Shown: in pieces, positions 1 to 9,093 of the stretch
Layout: each line of letters opens with the position of its first letter
Numbering within the stretch: position 1 is the first letter of the stretch
Notes under the pieces: generated by a model
The model's database searches: none
What the model was told of the DNA's origin: nothing
What the model saw: only the letters and a program-made list of their open reading frames with translations
Source: Nonomuraea lactucae
Lineage (GTDB): Bacteria > Actinomycetota > Actinomycetes > Streptosporangiales > Streptosporangiaceae
DNA length: 64,000 nt
Reading direction: 5' to 3'
Assembly: GCF_003313395.1 (NCBI RefSeq)
Contig: NZ_QNFZ01000257.1
Span: 16,364-80,363, forward strand
Translations under genes and position numbers: made by a program

Positions 1-971
1 ATCAGCTTCTCCGCGAGCTCGGGGTCATGGACCCGCTCACGGACCTTCTCGGCCACGAAGGCAGAGAACTCCGCGTTGGCCTCCCGATCAACGAAGATCT
101 CGCGGAAGTTCGCCAACCACACCGCGAATCCCGGCTGAGCGTAGAGCTCCTCCCAGAAGCGCCGGCGCTGCTCGGCAGTGAGGGAATGGAAGCCTCGGCG
201 GTCGGGCTGGTGCACGTAACCACCGGGGCTGACGGCACAGAGCGCGAAGATCTCGTCGTAGCGCGAGCGGATCTCCGCCATCTCCTCAACGGTGATCTCG
301 CTGTTGCCGAGGGGCGTGTGCCAGTTTGGACGACGCTGGAAGACCGTCAGGCTCGCTACCTCGGGGGCGATGGCGGCGATCGCCTGCACACCGGTCGCAC
401 CCGTGCCGACCACCCCGACTCGCTTGCCACGCAGGTCAATTCCGTCCTTGGGCCAGTCGAAGGTGTGGAACGACGGGCCTTCGAAGGTGTCGATGCCATC
501 GACACGCGGCATCGTCGGCGTGGACAGCATGCCGAGGCAGGTCATCAGGAAACGTGACCGGATCGAACGGCCGCCCTCGATGTGCACGACCCACGTCCGC
601 GTGCTCTCCTCCCAGTGAGCACCGGTAACCGTCGTGTTGAAGCGGATGACGTCGCGCAGCGCCAACTTCTCGGTGACGAACCGCAGGTAGCGCAGGTTCT
701 CCGGCTGCGGTGAGTAGCGTTCCTTCCAGTGCCACTCCCGGAGGACCTCCTGGGAGAAGGAGTAGCCGTAGGTGTAGCTCTCGGAATCGAAGCGGCAGCC
801 GGGATAGCGGTTGTGGTACCAGGTCCCGCCTACGTCGGGGTTCCGCTCCAGAGCAACCACATCGACCCCGCGCGCCTTGAGATGGTGCAGGGCCGCGAGT
901 CCGGACACACCCGTGCCGACGACGACCACCTCGGTGTCGGTTACCGCGTCATCCACTCGTCCGTCGTCCAT
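1..971 (-). CDS. Baeyer-Villiger flavin monooxygenase (C-terminus beyond left edge)
   Basis: FAD/NADPH-dependent cytosolic enzyme that would insert oxygen next to a ketone to give an ester or lactone. Read from the ATG at 971, about 323 residues lie in the window. The FAD-binding GxGxxG is at residues 19-24 (GTGVSG). The family fingerprint FxGxxxHxxxWP is present as FEGPSFHTFDWP at residues 163-174. The NADPH-binding GTGATG follows at 189-194. Family members are usually 500-600 aa, so the C-terminal part is outside the window. It is divergent from the thiolase at 1081, and a 14-bp palindrome lies between them. The natural substrate cannot be read from sequence; association with a thiolase, lactonase-like hydrolases and an FAH enzyme suggests catabolism of a cyclic or branched ketone (inference). 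Confidence 0.9.
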   Translation of the reverse strand, partial: MDDGRVDDAVTDTEVVVVGTGVSGLAALHHLKARGVDVVALERNPDVGGTWYHNRYPGCRFDSESYTYGYSFSQEVLREWHWKERYSPQPENLRYLRFVTEKLALRDVIRFNTTVTGAHWEESTRTWVVHIEGGRSIRSRFLMTCLGMLSTPTMPRVDGIDTFEGPSFHTFDWPKDGIDLRGKRVGVVGTGATGVQAIAAIAPEVASLTVFQRRPNWHTPLGNSEITVEEMAEIRSRYDEIFALCAVSPGGYVHQPDRRGFHSLTAEQRRRFWEELYAQPGFAVWLANFREIFVDREANAEFSAFVAEKVRERVHDPELAEKL

Positions 972-1034
972 AAGCCCCTCACTGGTCCGCGTCTGCGTGC
1001 CAACACCCTGGTCAATGTAATCGATGTTCTATAC

Positions 1035-1048
1035 AATAATCGATTATT
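1035..1048. promoter_or_regulatory. Operator-like palindrome AATAATCGATTATT (site 1 of 3)
   Basis: Perfect 14-bp palindrome in the AT-rich divergent promoter region between the Baeyer-Villiger monooxygenase and the thiolase, ending 32 bp before the thiolase ATG. The same 12-bp core, ATAATCGATTAT, occurs at 4052-4063 and 11867-11878, each time in front of a gene of the same catabolic set. Probable binding site for the GntR/FCD regulator at 4101-4772 (inference). Confidence 0.75.
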
Positions 1049-1080
1049 ATGCAACATCACGACAGCAGGAGAGACCAACC

Positions 1081-2256
1081 ATGCTGGACCAGGACCTCTT
1101 CATCGCGGGCTGGGGACACTCGCGATTCGGCCGTCTCGAAGACCAGAGCCTCGAAACCCTGGTCGTCTCCGTCGCCGACCAGGCGCTGCGTTGCGCCGGC
1201 CTCGAGCCCGGGGAGGTCGACGCGATCTTCCTGGGCCAGTTCAACGCGGGTCTGCACCCGCTGGCCTTCACGTCATCGCTGGCACTCCAGGTCTCCCCCG
1301 ACCTCTTCGGGGTGCCCGCGACCCGCGTCGAGAACGCCTGCGCCTCCGGCGCCGCAGCGGTCCACCAGGGCATCGCAGCGCTGCTCGCCGGTACCGCTGA
1401 GCGCGTCCTGGTCATCGGCGCGGAGAAGATGACGCACGCTTGTCCCGCGACCGTCGGCTCCGCACTCCTCGGCGCCGACTACGAGCTCGCGGGCCACCAG
1501 TCGGAGACCGGCTTCGCCGGCATCTTCGCGAGTGTCGCCACCGCCTACCAGGACCGCTACGGACCCGTGAGCGACGCTCTCGGCGCCATCGCCGCCAAGA
1601 ACCATCGCAACGGCGTCCACAATCCATATGCGCACCTCCGCAAGGACCTGGGCGCTCAGTTCTGCCAGAACATCTCCGACGCCAACCCCGTCGTCGCGGG
1701 ACCGTTGAGACGCACCGACTGCTCGCCCGTGTCCGACGGGGCGGCTGCCCTCGTCCTGACCCGAGATCGCCTACCCCACGCGTCCGTCGAGCCCGTCCGG
1801 ATCATCGGGTTCGCCCAGGCCAACGACTTCCTTCCACGCGGCAGTCGCGACCCCCTGGTCTTCCGCGGCAGCGAGGCCGCCTGGTGGCGTGCCCACGAGA
1901 TGGCGGGGACCTATCTCGCCGACCTCGACCTCGTGGAGCTCCACGACTGCTTCACCATCGCCGAGCTCATCCTCTACGAGGCCATCGGCCTGACCGACCG
2001 CGGGAAAGGTCGCATGGCGATCGACAACGGCTGGGTCACCCCCGAGGGGTGCATGCCCGTCAACGTCTCCGGGGGACTCAAGGCGAAGGGGCACCCGGTC
2101 GGCGCTACCGGAGTGTCCCAGCACGTGATGGCTGCCCTGCAGCTGACCGGCACCGCGGGTGACATGCAGCTGCCGACGGCATCGCTCGCCGCCGTCCACA
2201 ACATGGGTGGTCTGGCGGTCGCCAACTACGTCAGTATTCTCGAATCGACGGGCTGA
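1081..2256 (+). CDS. Thiolase family protein (acetyl-CoA acyltransferase-like)
   Basis: Predicted CoA-dependent thiolytic cleavage of a 3-oxoacyl-CoA, or the reverse condensation, in the cytosol. The 391-aa product has the nucleophile motif ENACASG with Cys87, an HDCFT motif, and the C-terminal GHPVGATG loop typical of the SCP-x/lipid-transfer type of thiolase. Start ATG 1081 has an AGGAGAG ribosome site about 10 nt upstream; in-frame codons further upstream lie in the operator and are not used here. The gene for an SCO6745-family protein begins 9 nt after its stop. In this regulon it would release acetyl- or propionyl-CoA from the ring-opened product (inference). Confidence 0.85.
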   Translation: MLDQDLFIAGWGHSRFGRLEDQSLETLVVSVADQALRCAGLEPGEVDAIFLGQFNAGLHPLAFTSSLALQVSPDLFGVPATRVENACASGAAAVHQGIAALLAGTAERVLVIGAEKMTHACPATVGSALLGADYELAGHQSETGFAGIFASVATAYQDRYGPVSDALGAIAAKNHRNGVHNPYAHLRKDLGAQFCQNISDANPVVAGPLRRTDCSPVSDGAAALVLTRDRLPHASVEPVRIIGFAQANDFLPRGSRDPLVFRGSEAAWWRAHEMAGTYLADLDLVELHDCFTIAELILYEAIGLTDRGKGRMAIDNGWVTPEGCMPVNVSGGLKAKGHPVGATGVSQHVMAALQLTGTAGDMQLPTASLAAVHNMGGLAVANYVSILESTG

Positions 2257-2265
2257 GGAACGATC

Positions 2266-3093
2266 ATGAAGCTGCAGGCAATTCGCGAGGTCAGCGTCGC
2301 TATCCAGGCGACTCACCGGTTCATCTACTTCATACCCGAGATCGCTGAGGAGGCCACCCGGCTGGGCGTCGCCGAGCGCGGACGGACCTACTTCGCGTTC
2401 CGATCGGCCGCCATGGGGGCGGTCCCGTGGCAGGTCACGCTGGCGACCTTCTACAACTTCAGCCCCCGAGCAGTGCAGACCATGACGGGCGTCTGGGACG
2501 CCGCCCCACCCGCACAGTGGCAGGCCGCCCGGTTGACGGCCGCCGGCGGTGCCATGCGGCGCGTCGGCGTCGCCCTTACGGACCATGAGATCGCGGAGGC
2601 CAGGTCGCTGCTCGACCCGCTCGTATCCGACGCGGACTACGCAGGCAAGCCGCTGGCGGCCGCGAACGCATCTGTCGCTCTCCCGGATGATCCGCTGCTC
2701 GCCCTCTGGCAGGAGCTCACGGTGCTTCGCGAGTGGCGCGGCGACGCCCACGTCCTCGTGCTCGCCGACAACCGCGTCGGACCCTGCGAGTGCAACATCC
2801 TGCAGGCGGCGACGGGCCGCTTCCCGGCGGCGCCGGTCGCTCGCGCGACCCGCCTTTGGAGCGACCGGGAATGGACCGAGGCGACAGCGCGACTGGCCGC
2901 CCGCGGCTGGCTCAACGACGACGGCACGGCAACCGCAGCGGGCTACGAGGCCAGAGAGCGGATCGAGGTCGAGACCGATGAGCACTGCGCGGCGCTCTGG
3001 AGTCGGGTCGACGAACGGTCTGCCCATCGCTTGGCCGCGCTCGTCACTCCCATCAACGATGCCTTCACCGCGGCCGGCACCTACAGCGGCTGA
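2266..3093 (+). CDS. SCO6745-family protein, helix-turn-helix-like
   Basis: 275-aa soluble, alanine-rich helical protein resembling the actinobacterial SCO6745 family (MarR-like winged-helix fold, function unknown). The C-terminal half contains a GWLNDDGTATAAG element like a wing after a recognition helix, followed by a conserved TDEHCA segment. ATG 2266 follows the thiolase stop by 9 nt, so the two are probably co-transcribed from the palindrome-bearing promoter. Members often sit beside CoA-ester or thiolase genes, which fits here, but whether it binds DNA or a small ligand is unknown. Its stop codon lies in a hairpin shared with the convergent hydrolase gene. Confidence 0.6.
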   Translation: MKLQAIREVSVAIQATHRFIYFIPEIAEEATRLGVAERGRTYFAFRSAAMGAVPWQVTLATFYNFSPRAVQTMTGVWDAAPPAQWQAARLTAAGGAMRRVGVALTDHEIAEARSLLDPLVSDADYAGKPLAAANASVALPDDPLLALWQELTVLREWRGDAHVLVLADNRVGPCECNILQAATGRFPAAPVARATRLWSDREWTEATARLAARGWLNDDGTATAAGYEARERIEVETDEHCAALWSRVDERSAHRLAALVTPINDAFTAAGTYSG

Positions 3094-3116
3094 CCGGCTG
3101 CTGCGACCCCGGTCAG
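3090..3116. terminator. Bidirectional hairpin over two convergent stop codons
   Basis: CTGACCGG (3090-3097) pairs perfectly with CCGGTCAG (3109-3116) around an 11-nt loop. The stops of the SCO6745-family gene (3091-3093) and of the convergent MBL hydrolase (3113-3115) both lie inside the stem. No U-tract; this form is common in actinomycetes. Confidence 0.55.
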
Positions 3117-4027
3117 GTCAGCTCGGGGATCAGCCGGTACGTCGCACCGTCCCGCACGATGCGGCCGGCGGCGGGGGTGCCGAAGTGAGTTCCGATCACC
3201 AGGGTGGAGGAATCGGCGAAGCGCTCGAGGAACCGCTTCCGCGCAGCGACCGCCGCCTCGGCGTCGGTGTCCATCTCCACCAACCAATCGGGACGGGCGA
3301 CCTGGACCTGGCTGTGCAGCAGGTCGCCCGTGACCACGGCGCTCTCGCCCGCGTCCTCGATCATGACCGAGACGTGCCCCGGGGTGTGGCCAGCTGTGCT
3401 GATCAGCGAAATCCCCGGCACGACGACCTGGCCGGATTCGACCCAGGAGATCAGGCCGGCGTCCTCGACAGGGGCAAGCGAGTCCTCGAAGACCGCGACC
3501 GCGTCCACGAGGCTGTAACCCCACTCCGAGTACGCCCGTGAGGCGAGCGGATCCTGAGCGAATGCCTTCCAGTGGTCGTACTCCTGGCGCACAAAGCAGT
3601 AACGCGCATGAGGGAAGGTCGGCTGCCAGCGACCATCCACCAGCGTCGTGTTCCAACCTACGTGGTCGACGTGCAGATGGGTGCACAGCACGACGTCGAC
3701 CTCATCGCGCGGGCATATCCGCTCGAACCGGTCCATGAAATCGGTGTCCAGGTTGTCAAGCAGGGGCATCAGCCGCTTCTTGCCGTTGCCGATGCCCGTG
3801 TCGATGACGATCCTGTGCTCGTCCGTCTCGACGAGCAACGAGTGGACCAGGAGCGCATTGACCCTGTCCTCGTCCAGGTATGTCGGCTTGAGCCAGCCGA
3901 CCGCCGCGATCTCCTCACGGGTCGCTGCGGGCAGTACGCGCAAGAAGAGTTCGAGCGAGGCCCACTCCATCGTCTCCTCGATCTTGGTGATCGAGATGTC
4001 GCCCACCATCCACCGCTCCGTGGCCAT
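3113..4027 (-). CDS. MBL-fold metallo-hydrolase (lactonase-like), copy 1
   Basis: 304-aa metallo-beta-lactamase-fold hydrolase. The zinc motif HxHxDH is present as THLHVDHVGW, with a downstream GHTPGH and a C-terminal GTHFG supplying further ligands. ATG 4027 is preferred because GAGGAGA lies directly before it; a longer in-frame extension would bury that site. The protein resembles N-acyl-homoserine-lactonase/AttM-type MBL proteins, so opening of a lactone made by the Baeyer-Villiger enzyme is plausible (inference). A paralogue, about 70% identical by eye, is at 10854-11765. The gene is divergent from the GntR regulator, with a palindrome 24 bp upstream of its start. Confidence 0.85.
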   Translation of the reverse strand: MATERWMVGDISITKIEETMEWASLELFLRVLPAATREEIAAVGWLKPTYLDEDRVNALLVHSLLVETDEHRIVIDTGIGNGKKRLMPLLDNLDTDFMDRFERICPRDEVDVVLCTHLHVDHVGWNTTLVDGRWQPTFPHARYCFVRQEYDHWKAFAQDPLASRAYSEWGYSLVDAVAVFEDSLAPVEDAGLISWVESGQVVVPGISLISTAGHTPGHVSVMIEDAGESAVVTGDLLHSQVQVARPDWLVEMDTDAEAAVAARKRFLERFADSSTLVIGTHFGTPAAGRIVRDGATYRLIPELT

Positions 4028-4051
4028 GACTCTCCTCAACACTCGGCACTG

Positions 4052-4063
4052 ATAATCGATTAT
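4052..4063. promoter_or_regulatory. Operator-like palindrome ATAATCGATTAT (site 2 of 3)
   Basis: Perfect 12-bp palindrome (13/14 match to site 1) between the divergent MBL hydrolase (start 4027) and GntR regulator (start 4101). The position fits autoregulation of the regulator together with control of the hydrolase. Confidence 0.75.
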
Positions 4064-4100
4064 TTAGGGTTTGTGTGAGGTGTCGCGCTATTATCGCGGC

Positions 4101-4772
4101 ATGTCCCGCGACGCTCCGGAGAAGCGAAGCACGTCCAAACAGATGCGGTCGGCGACCGTGTACTCGACGTTGCGAACCCAGATCCTGCATGGCGAGTTCG
4201 GCCCGAGCGAACCGCTCAAACCGCAGCAACTGGCGTCCAGCATGGGGGTCAGTCTCTCCGTCGTCCGGGAGGCCCTGCAACAGCTGATCGGGGAAGGGCT
4301 GGCGGACCGGCATGCGAACCGAGGATTCTCGGTGCCGGCGTTCTCGGACCTGCGCTGGCAGCAGATCGCCGAAGCGAGGCGGACGCTCGAGTCCAGCATG
4401 CTCCGCATGTCGATCGAGCGGGGCGACGTCGAGTGGGAGGCGCGGGTGCGCGGCTCGCACCACCGCCTCTACCGAACGCCGCTGCGAGCCGCGACCGACG
4501 ACCCGTACATCAGCGACGAATGGGCATCGGCGCATCACGCGTTCCACCGCGCCCTGCTCGACGGGTGTGGGAACCCCGTGCTGCTCGAGACGTTCGACCG
4601 CCTGTGGACCGCCAGCGAACTGGCGCGCAGGTGGGCTGAACGAGGGCCTGTTCGCGACTACGTGACTGAGCACAGCAGGCTCGAGGAGGCCACGTTGGCA
4701 CGTGACGCCGACGCCGCCGCCGACCTTCTCGGTCAGCACCTCACCCTCACCGCCGCTGCGCTGTCCTCATGA
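4101..4772 (+). CDS. GntR family regulator, FCD (FadR) subgroup
   Basis: 223-aa transcription factor. Residues about 15-80 form the winged helix-turn-helix, with the typical ASSMGVSLSVVREAL recognition region. The rest is an all-helical FCD effector domain with the FHRALLDGCGN motif and a C-terminal EHSRLEEA...LLGQHL helix whose histidines usually coordinate a metal. ATG 4101 gives a family-typical N-terminus. It is the only regulator inside the 0-12 kb catabolic set and lies beside one of three identical palindromes, so it is the likely repressor, released by a pathway acid or CoA ester (inference). The 3' end overlaps the convergent SnoaL-like gene by 26 bp. Confidence 0.9.
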   Translation: MSRDAPEKRSTSKQMRSATVYSTLRTQILHGEFGPSEPLKPQQLASSMGVSLSVVREALQQLIGEGLADRHANRGFSVPAFSDLRWQQIAEARRTLESSMLRMSIERGDVEWEARVRGSHHRLYRTPLRAATDDPYISDEWASAHHAFHRALLDGCGNPVLLETFDRLWTASELARRWAERGPVRDYVTEHSRLEEATLARDADAAADLLGQHLTLTAAALSS

Positions 4773-5331
4773 GCGAGTAGAGGGCATCCTCGGGGCCACG
4801 CACTGGCTCGACCGAGATGGGTGGGCCCGTGCGCCTGTCCACGAGCGTCGCGTCGACGACCTCGATGACCACGATCCGGTGCGCGATCTTCCACTCGCAC
4901 CGGCGCTTCTCGAAACGGTCGTTGAAGCGGGCGTACATCACGACGCGCAGCTGTTGGTGGGCGGGCACATCGATATCCCCAACCCAGGCGTGGATGGTCT
5001 CCTCAGCCTCCGCGGGATAGCACTGAACGCTCAGGTCATAGGTCTCCGCGACCGCGACGTCCTCGGCAAGGAAGTCGATCTGCGTCTGACCCAGCAGATG
5101 CATCGACTGCTCGATCAAGGCATGACGACGAGAGATCCACTCGACCAACCCGTCCACGCCACCCTGGTAGGCGCCGTGATCGTCGTAGGCGTCGGGGTGG
5201 TAGGCGCTACGGACGAGGTCGTAATCACGTCGGTCGACACCTCGGGCGTAGCGGTGCATCACCGACCGGATCTGCTCCTTGTCCAGCAGTATCCGGAGTC
5301 CGGCGGTCAACGAGTCCTGCGCGGATGACAT
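4747..5331 (-). CDS. SnoaL/NTF2-like protein
   Basis: 194-aa cone-shaped NTF2-fold protein of the SnoaL-like 4 type, a fold used by small dehydratases, isomerases and hydrolases. The N-terminal helix DKEQIRSVMHRYARGVDRRD followed by YHPDAYDDHG is characteristic; Asp and His in that stretch are the usual catalytic positions. It begins 6 bp after the permease stop and is the last gene of the leftward operon that starts at 11765. The exact reaction is unknown. Dehydration or isomerisation of a pathway intermediate is inferred from the fold and from operon position. Its 3' end overlaps the GntR gene. Confidence 0.75.
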   Translation of the reverse strand: MSSAQDSLTAGLRILLDKEQIRSVMHRYARGVDRRDYDLVRSAYHPDAYDDHGAYQGGVDGLVEWISRRHALIEQSMHLLGQTQIDFLAEDVAVAETYDLSVQCYPAEAEETIHAWVGDIDVPAHQQLRVVMYARFNDRFEKRRCEWKIAHRIVVIEVVDATLVDRRTGPPISVEPVRGPEDALYSLMRTAQRR

Positions 5332-5337
5332 GGTCGC

Positions 5338-6411
5338 CTACTCCGGCGCGCGTGAAGGTGAGAGCCTGACCTTGGACCGGCGGATCTCGCGCTTCTGCAG
5401 GTACACCGTCAGCCCTACGGCGACGAGCAACGCCAACCCGTTGAACATGTCGGGGATCCACACCTCGCCGCCCAGGAGCGAAAAGCCCTTGACCCCTGTC
5501 CCCAGCAGGAACAGGGCAATGAGCAGTCCCGCCACGTTGTACCTGCCCGGTTTCACCTGCGTGGTGGCAAGGAAGCAGCCGGCGAAGACCGGCAGCAGGT
5601 AGCCGGCCCCGGCCGCCGGCGAGATGCTGCCGACACTGGCGCTCAGCAGCACGGCGGACAGCCCCGCTCCGAGGCCGCAGGTCACCAGAGCCCCGACCAC
5701 GTACCGGTCGGTGCTGATGCCCGCGAGCGTCGCGGCGGCCTTGTTCGCACCTGTGGCGTAGAGGCGCCGGCCGAGCGGAGTGTGCTCGAGCACGTACCAG
5801 GCGACCAGGCAGAGCGCGAGTGCGTAGATGACGAGGACAGGGATGCCCCACGGCTGCCAGGCGGCGATGCTTTGGAAGCCGGACGGGGCCGGGCCGACGA
5901 TCACGCCGCCGCTGGCCATCAGGGTGATGGCTGTGAGGATCGAGCTCACCCCCAGCGTCGCGATGAAGCTGTCCATGCCGACGCCCACTACGAGCACGGC
6001 GTTGACAGCTCCCACGGCCGCGCACACGAAAACGGTCGCGACCGAGGCGAGAAGTGGACTCCATCCGTGGGTCGCCATCAGGCTCAGGGCCAGCACGGCG
6101 CCGAAGCCGACGTTCGACCCGATCGACAGGTCGAAGACACCTGCGCTCAGGCACACCGTGAGGCTGAGGGCGAGGACGATGGTGATCGACTGCCCCCGCG
6201 CGACAGACGTCGCCGTCTGCATCGTCAGGAACGTTTCCGGCATGGCGGCACCGAACCCCGCGATCAGCGCCGCCAATAGGATCAGGCCGCCGAAACGAGG
6301 CAGTCGGAGCCCGCCGAGCCGCCCCGCGATGCTCGCGGTAGAGACGGTGGACTGGCCGGCCGGATCGGCTCCCTCTGCCGAACGCCGGTGCTCAAGCAGT
6401 TGGTCGGTCAT
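5338..6411 (-). CDS. ABC importer permease, RbsC type (system 1)
   Basis: 357-aa integral membrane subunit of a carbohydrate-uptake-2 (ribose-like) ABC transporter. About eight to ten hydrophobic segments are visible, with the family features DLSIGSNVGFGA and FIATLGVSSIL and a TPLGRRLYATGANKAAA loop that normally contacts the ATPase. ATG 6411 has AGGAGG 6-7 nt upstream, which decides it over an in-frame GTG at 6426. It lies between the binding-protein and SnoaL genes in the same operon. Despite the sugar-type name, the surrounding genes point to an organic acid or ketone-derived substrate (inference). Confidence 0.88.
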   Translation of the reverse strand: MTDQLLEHRRSAEGADPAGQSTVSTASIAGRLGGLRLPRFGGLILLAALIAGFGAAMPETFLTMQTATSVARGQSITIVLALSLTVCLSAGVFDLSIGSNVGFGAVLALSLMATHGWSPLLASVATVFVCAAVGAVNAVLVVGVGMDSFIATLGVSSILTAITLMASGGVIVGPAPSGFQSIAAWQPWGIPVLVIYALALCLVAWYVLEHTPLGRRLYATGANKAAATLAGISTDRYVVGALVTCGLGAGLSAVLLSASVGSISPAAGAGYLLPVFAGCFLATTQVKPGRYNVAGLLIALFLLGTGVKGFSLLGGEVWIPDMFNGLALLVAVGLTVYLQKREIRRSKVRLSPSRAPE

Positions 6412-6436
6412 CGGTTCCTCCTGCACGACGATGCCG

Positions 6437-7540
6437 CTAGCCGATGTTCCAGGCCGAGGTGAACTCGGCCTGAATGTGGGGCCACTCGCTCAGGTTGCCC
6501 AGGTCGTCCACGTTGTCCCTCGTCACGATGACGCTCTCCCACATCGGGTTGGCGTCCGCGATCGGGTCGCCGACCATCTTCCGGACGATCGCGTCCACGA
6601 GGTACCAGCCGTTGATGAGGACCGGGTGCGCAGTGCTGGCGAGCAGCTGGCCGTTCTCCAGGGCCGCCTTCGATTCCTCGGACGCAGCCTCACCGACGAC
6701 CTTGACGTGGTCCAGGCCCGCGCTCTTGAGCGCCTGCGGGACACCGGAGAGGAAGTCGTCATTGGGCAGAAGCACGTACTTCACCCCTGGGTTCGCCTGG
6801 AGGTTGGTGACGATCTGGGCCGGCACGCCCTTGCCGATCTCCGACGAGCTGACCTTCAGCAGCGCGACCCGGCTGCCTACGGACTTGAGGACCTCGGTGC
6901 TCGCCGCGACCTGAGCCTTCGTCGGAACCTGGGCCGGGTCGTTGACGATCAGCACGTCGGTGGCTCCCTTCGCGTCATTGATGACGGCCAGGCCCTGCTC
7001 GCGCCCGTCGACGCTCAGTGCTTTCGCAGAGGTGGTGCCGAAGGTGAAGGGTGAGTCCCCGCCCGCCTGGACGTCGAGGCCGTAGCCCACGACCACGATG
7101 CCCTGCTCATTGGCCTGCGTGACCTGGTCGATGACCGTGTCGGTCGGCACGACGCCGGCCATCACCACGGCGTCGGGCTTGTCCTGAAGGACGGTGTCCC
7201 AGGTCTCCTTGAAGCCCTCAGGCGTGAACGATGCGACCACTGTCTTCGTCTTCCAGCCCAGGGCCTGCGCCGCCTTGGTGGCGCCCTCGGTGTAGAGCGC
7301 GCAGATCGGGACCGCGCAGGTGATGACCTCGAGCGTCTTCCCGCTCGGAGCCGGCTTGCTGATCGGCTTGATCGCGATGTCGGGATGGGTGTTGCCCACC
7401 GCCGCCTCGTACTCGTCGATGAGCTTGCCGACGGCCGCCGGAGCCGCTGACGTGCCCCTGGCATCGGACTGTCCTCCAGAGCCGCATGCGGCGAGCAGGG
7501 TCATGGACGCAGCCCCGAGTGCGATCACGATCTTCTTCAT
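6437..7540 (-). CDS. ABC importer substrate-binding lipoprotein (system 1)
   Basis: 367-aa exported solute receptor with a type-1 periplasmic-binding fold. A lipoprotein signal peptide is clear: KK start, hydrophobic core, lipobox LAAC with Cys19. Just inside the mature domain is CAVPICAL with Cys75 and Cys80, an unusual cysteine pair that recurs in the second importer (48052-49242). The start overlaps the ATPase stop (ATGA at 7537-7540), so the gene is translationally coupled. Ligand unknown; RbsB-like proteins bind sugars, but several relatives carry small organic acids. Confidence 0.87.
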   Translation of the reverse strand: MKKIVIALGAASMTLLAACGSGGQSDARGTSAAPAAVGKLIDEYEAAVGNTHPDIAIKPISKPAPSGKTLEVITCAVPICALYTEGATKAAQALGWKTKTVVASFTPEGFKETWDTVLQDKPDAVVMAGVVPTDTVIDQVTQANEQGIVVVGYGLDVQAGGDSPFTFGTTSAKALSVDGREQGLAVINDAKGATDVLIVNDPAQVPTKAQVAASTEVLKSVGSRVALLKVSSSEIGKGVPAQIVTNLQANPGVKYVLLPNDDFLSGVPQALKSAGLDHVKVVGEAASEESKAALENGQLLASTAHPVLINGWYLVDAIVRKMVGDPIADANPMWESVIVTRDNVDDLGNLSEWPHIQAEFTSAWNIG

Positions 7541-9093
7541 GTGCGTTGGTGCCTTTCACTCGTTGTCGCGGTGACACGCTCGCCGGGCGAGACGCTAGGA
7601 GCGGCGGCCCTCATACAGGCCGCCACGATCGAGTCGGGAGATAGGGGTGTGGAGCGCTCCTCGACCACTCGGCCGCCGCCGAAGATCAGCACCCGGCTGC
7701 ACACAGCGGCCAGTTCCTCGGCATCGGACGAGGCGATGACCACGCCCGCCCCGGCGTCGGCTGCGTTGCGCAGCTCCCGATAGATGCCGAGCTTTGCCCC
7801 CGCATCGACACCGATCGTCGGCTCGTCGAGCAGGAACACCTTCGGAAGACACCGCAGCCAGCGAGCGATCACTACCTTCTGCTGGTTGCCGCCACTCAGC
7901 GATGCGAATCGCGCCTCCGGGTCGCCCGGCTTCACCTGCAGGCGGCGCAGCCAGTGAGCAGTGTCGACAGACTCCCACCGAGTACTCAGCCGGCGAGCGA
8001 GCCCTCGGGGCTTGAGGTTCGGGAGCGTCAGGTTCTCCCGCACCGTCCAGTCAGTCAGTGCCCCTCGAGTGCGGCGGTCGGCAGGCGCGTACGCGATCCC
8101 GGCTGCGAGGGCCCGCTTGGGGCCGGCCCGCAACAACGGGCGACCGCTCACGCGGACCGTGCCCGTCGAGCCGGGGACTGCCCCGAAGGTCGCGCCGAGG
8201 ATGGACTCGTGACCGGAACCGATGAGTCCGGTGAGCCCCAGGACCTCTCCTGCGTGAACGGTGAAGGAGGCGTCATCGATCCCCTCGGCAGTGAGGCCGT
8301 CGACCTCCAGGACCGGCTCGCCTCGAAGGCTCGGATCCGCCGCCTGGTAGGGCTCGAGCGTCCGACCGAGGATCATCTCGAGGAGTCGGTCGCCGCGCAC
8401 CTCGTCGATGGGTTCCGTCCCGATGACCGCACCGTCGCGCAGCACCGTCACCGTATCGGCGATCTCGAAGACCTCGTGGAGCCGATGCGTCACATACACG
8501 ATCGAGACACCTCGGTCGCTCAGACGACGCACGAGATCCATCAGGTGACGGACCTCATCCGGTGGAAGCGCAGCGGTCGGCTCGTCGAGCACGAGGATGC
8601 CGCCGCCGTGGAGACCGTCCTCGACGGCGCGGACGATGGCGACCATGCTCTTCTCCGACGGGGGAAGGCCGGCCACGAGGCGCCGCGGATCGAGGTTGAC
8701 GCCGTGCTTGCGCAGCGCAGTTGCCGCCGAGTCCCACTCGCGTCGGCTTGACAGCCAGAATCGGCGCGAGGCGGTAGCCCCCAGCAGGAGGTTCTCCGCG
8801 ATGTCCAACTCGTCGACGAGCCCGAGGTCCTGGTGGATGAAGCGGAACCCCGCCGCATGTGACGCGCGGGCAGAGCCGAACTCGAGCCGCTCACCACGCA
8901 CGTTGACGACCGATCCCGCCTCAGGCCGATGAACGCCGGCAAGCACCTTGATGAGGGTCGACTTGCCCGAGCCGTTCGCGCCCAGCAGGGCGTGGACCTC
9001 ACCCTCGCGGATGCTCAGACTGACCCGATCGAGCGCGCGCTGCCCGGCGAAGTCCTTGGAGACGCCTTGTATCTCCACCCTGACGACGTTCAC
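7537..9093 (-). CDS. ABC importer ATPase with two nucleotide-binding domains (system 1)
   Basis: 518-aa RbsA/MglA-type energising subunit. The first domain has Walker A GANGSGKS at 38-45 and a Walker B LVLDEPTA, but a degenerate signature (GLPPSEKSMVAI). The second domain has a degenerate Walker A (GLIGSGHES), a canonical signature LSGGNQQK and FLLDEPTIGVD. This asymmetry is normal for the family. The start is GTG 9093 inside the SDR stop (GTGA overlap 9090-9093). It is coupled to the binding-protein gene downstream. Confidence 0.9.
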   Translation of the reverse strand: MNVVRVEIQGVSKDFAGQRALDRVSLSIREGEVHALLGANGSGKSTLIKVLAGVHRPEAGSVVNVRGERLEFGSARASHAAGFRFIHQDLGLVDELDIAENLLLGATASRRFWLSSRREWDSAATALRKHGVNLDPRRLVAGLPPSEKSMVAIVRAVEDGLHGGGILVLDEPTAALPPDEVRHLMDLVRRLSDRGVSIVYVTHRLHEVFEIADTVTVLRDGAVIGTEPIDEVRGDRLLEMILGRTLEPYQAADPSLRGEPVLEVDGLTAEGIDDASFTVHAGEVLGLTGLIGSGHESILGATFGAVPGSTGTVRVSGRPLLRAGPKRALAAGIAYAPADRRTRGALTDWTVRENLTLPNLKPRGLARRLSTRWESVDTAHWLRRLQVKPGDPEARFASLSGGNQQKVVIARWLRCLPKVFLLDEPTIGVDAGAKLGIYRELRNAADAGAGVVIASSDAEELAAVCSRVLIFGGGRVVEERSTPLSPDSIVAACMRAAAPSVSPGERVTATTSERHQRT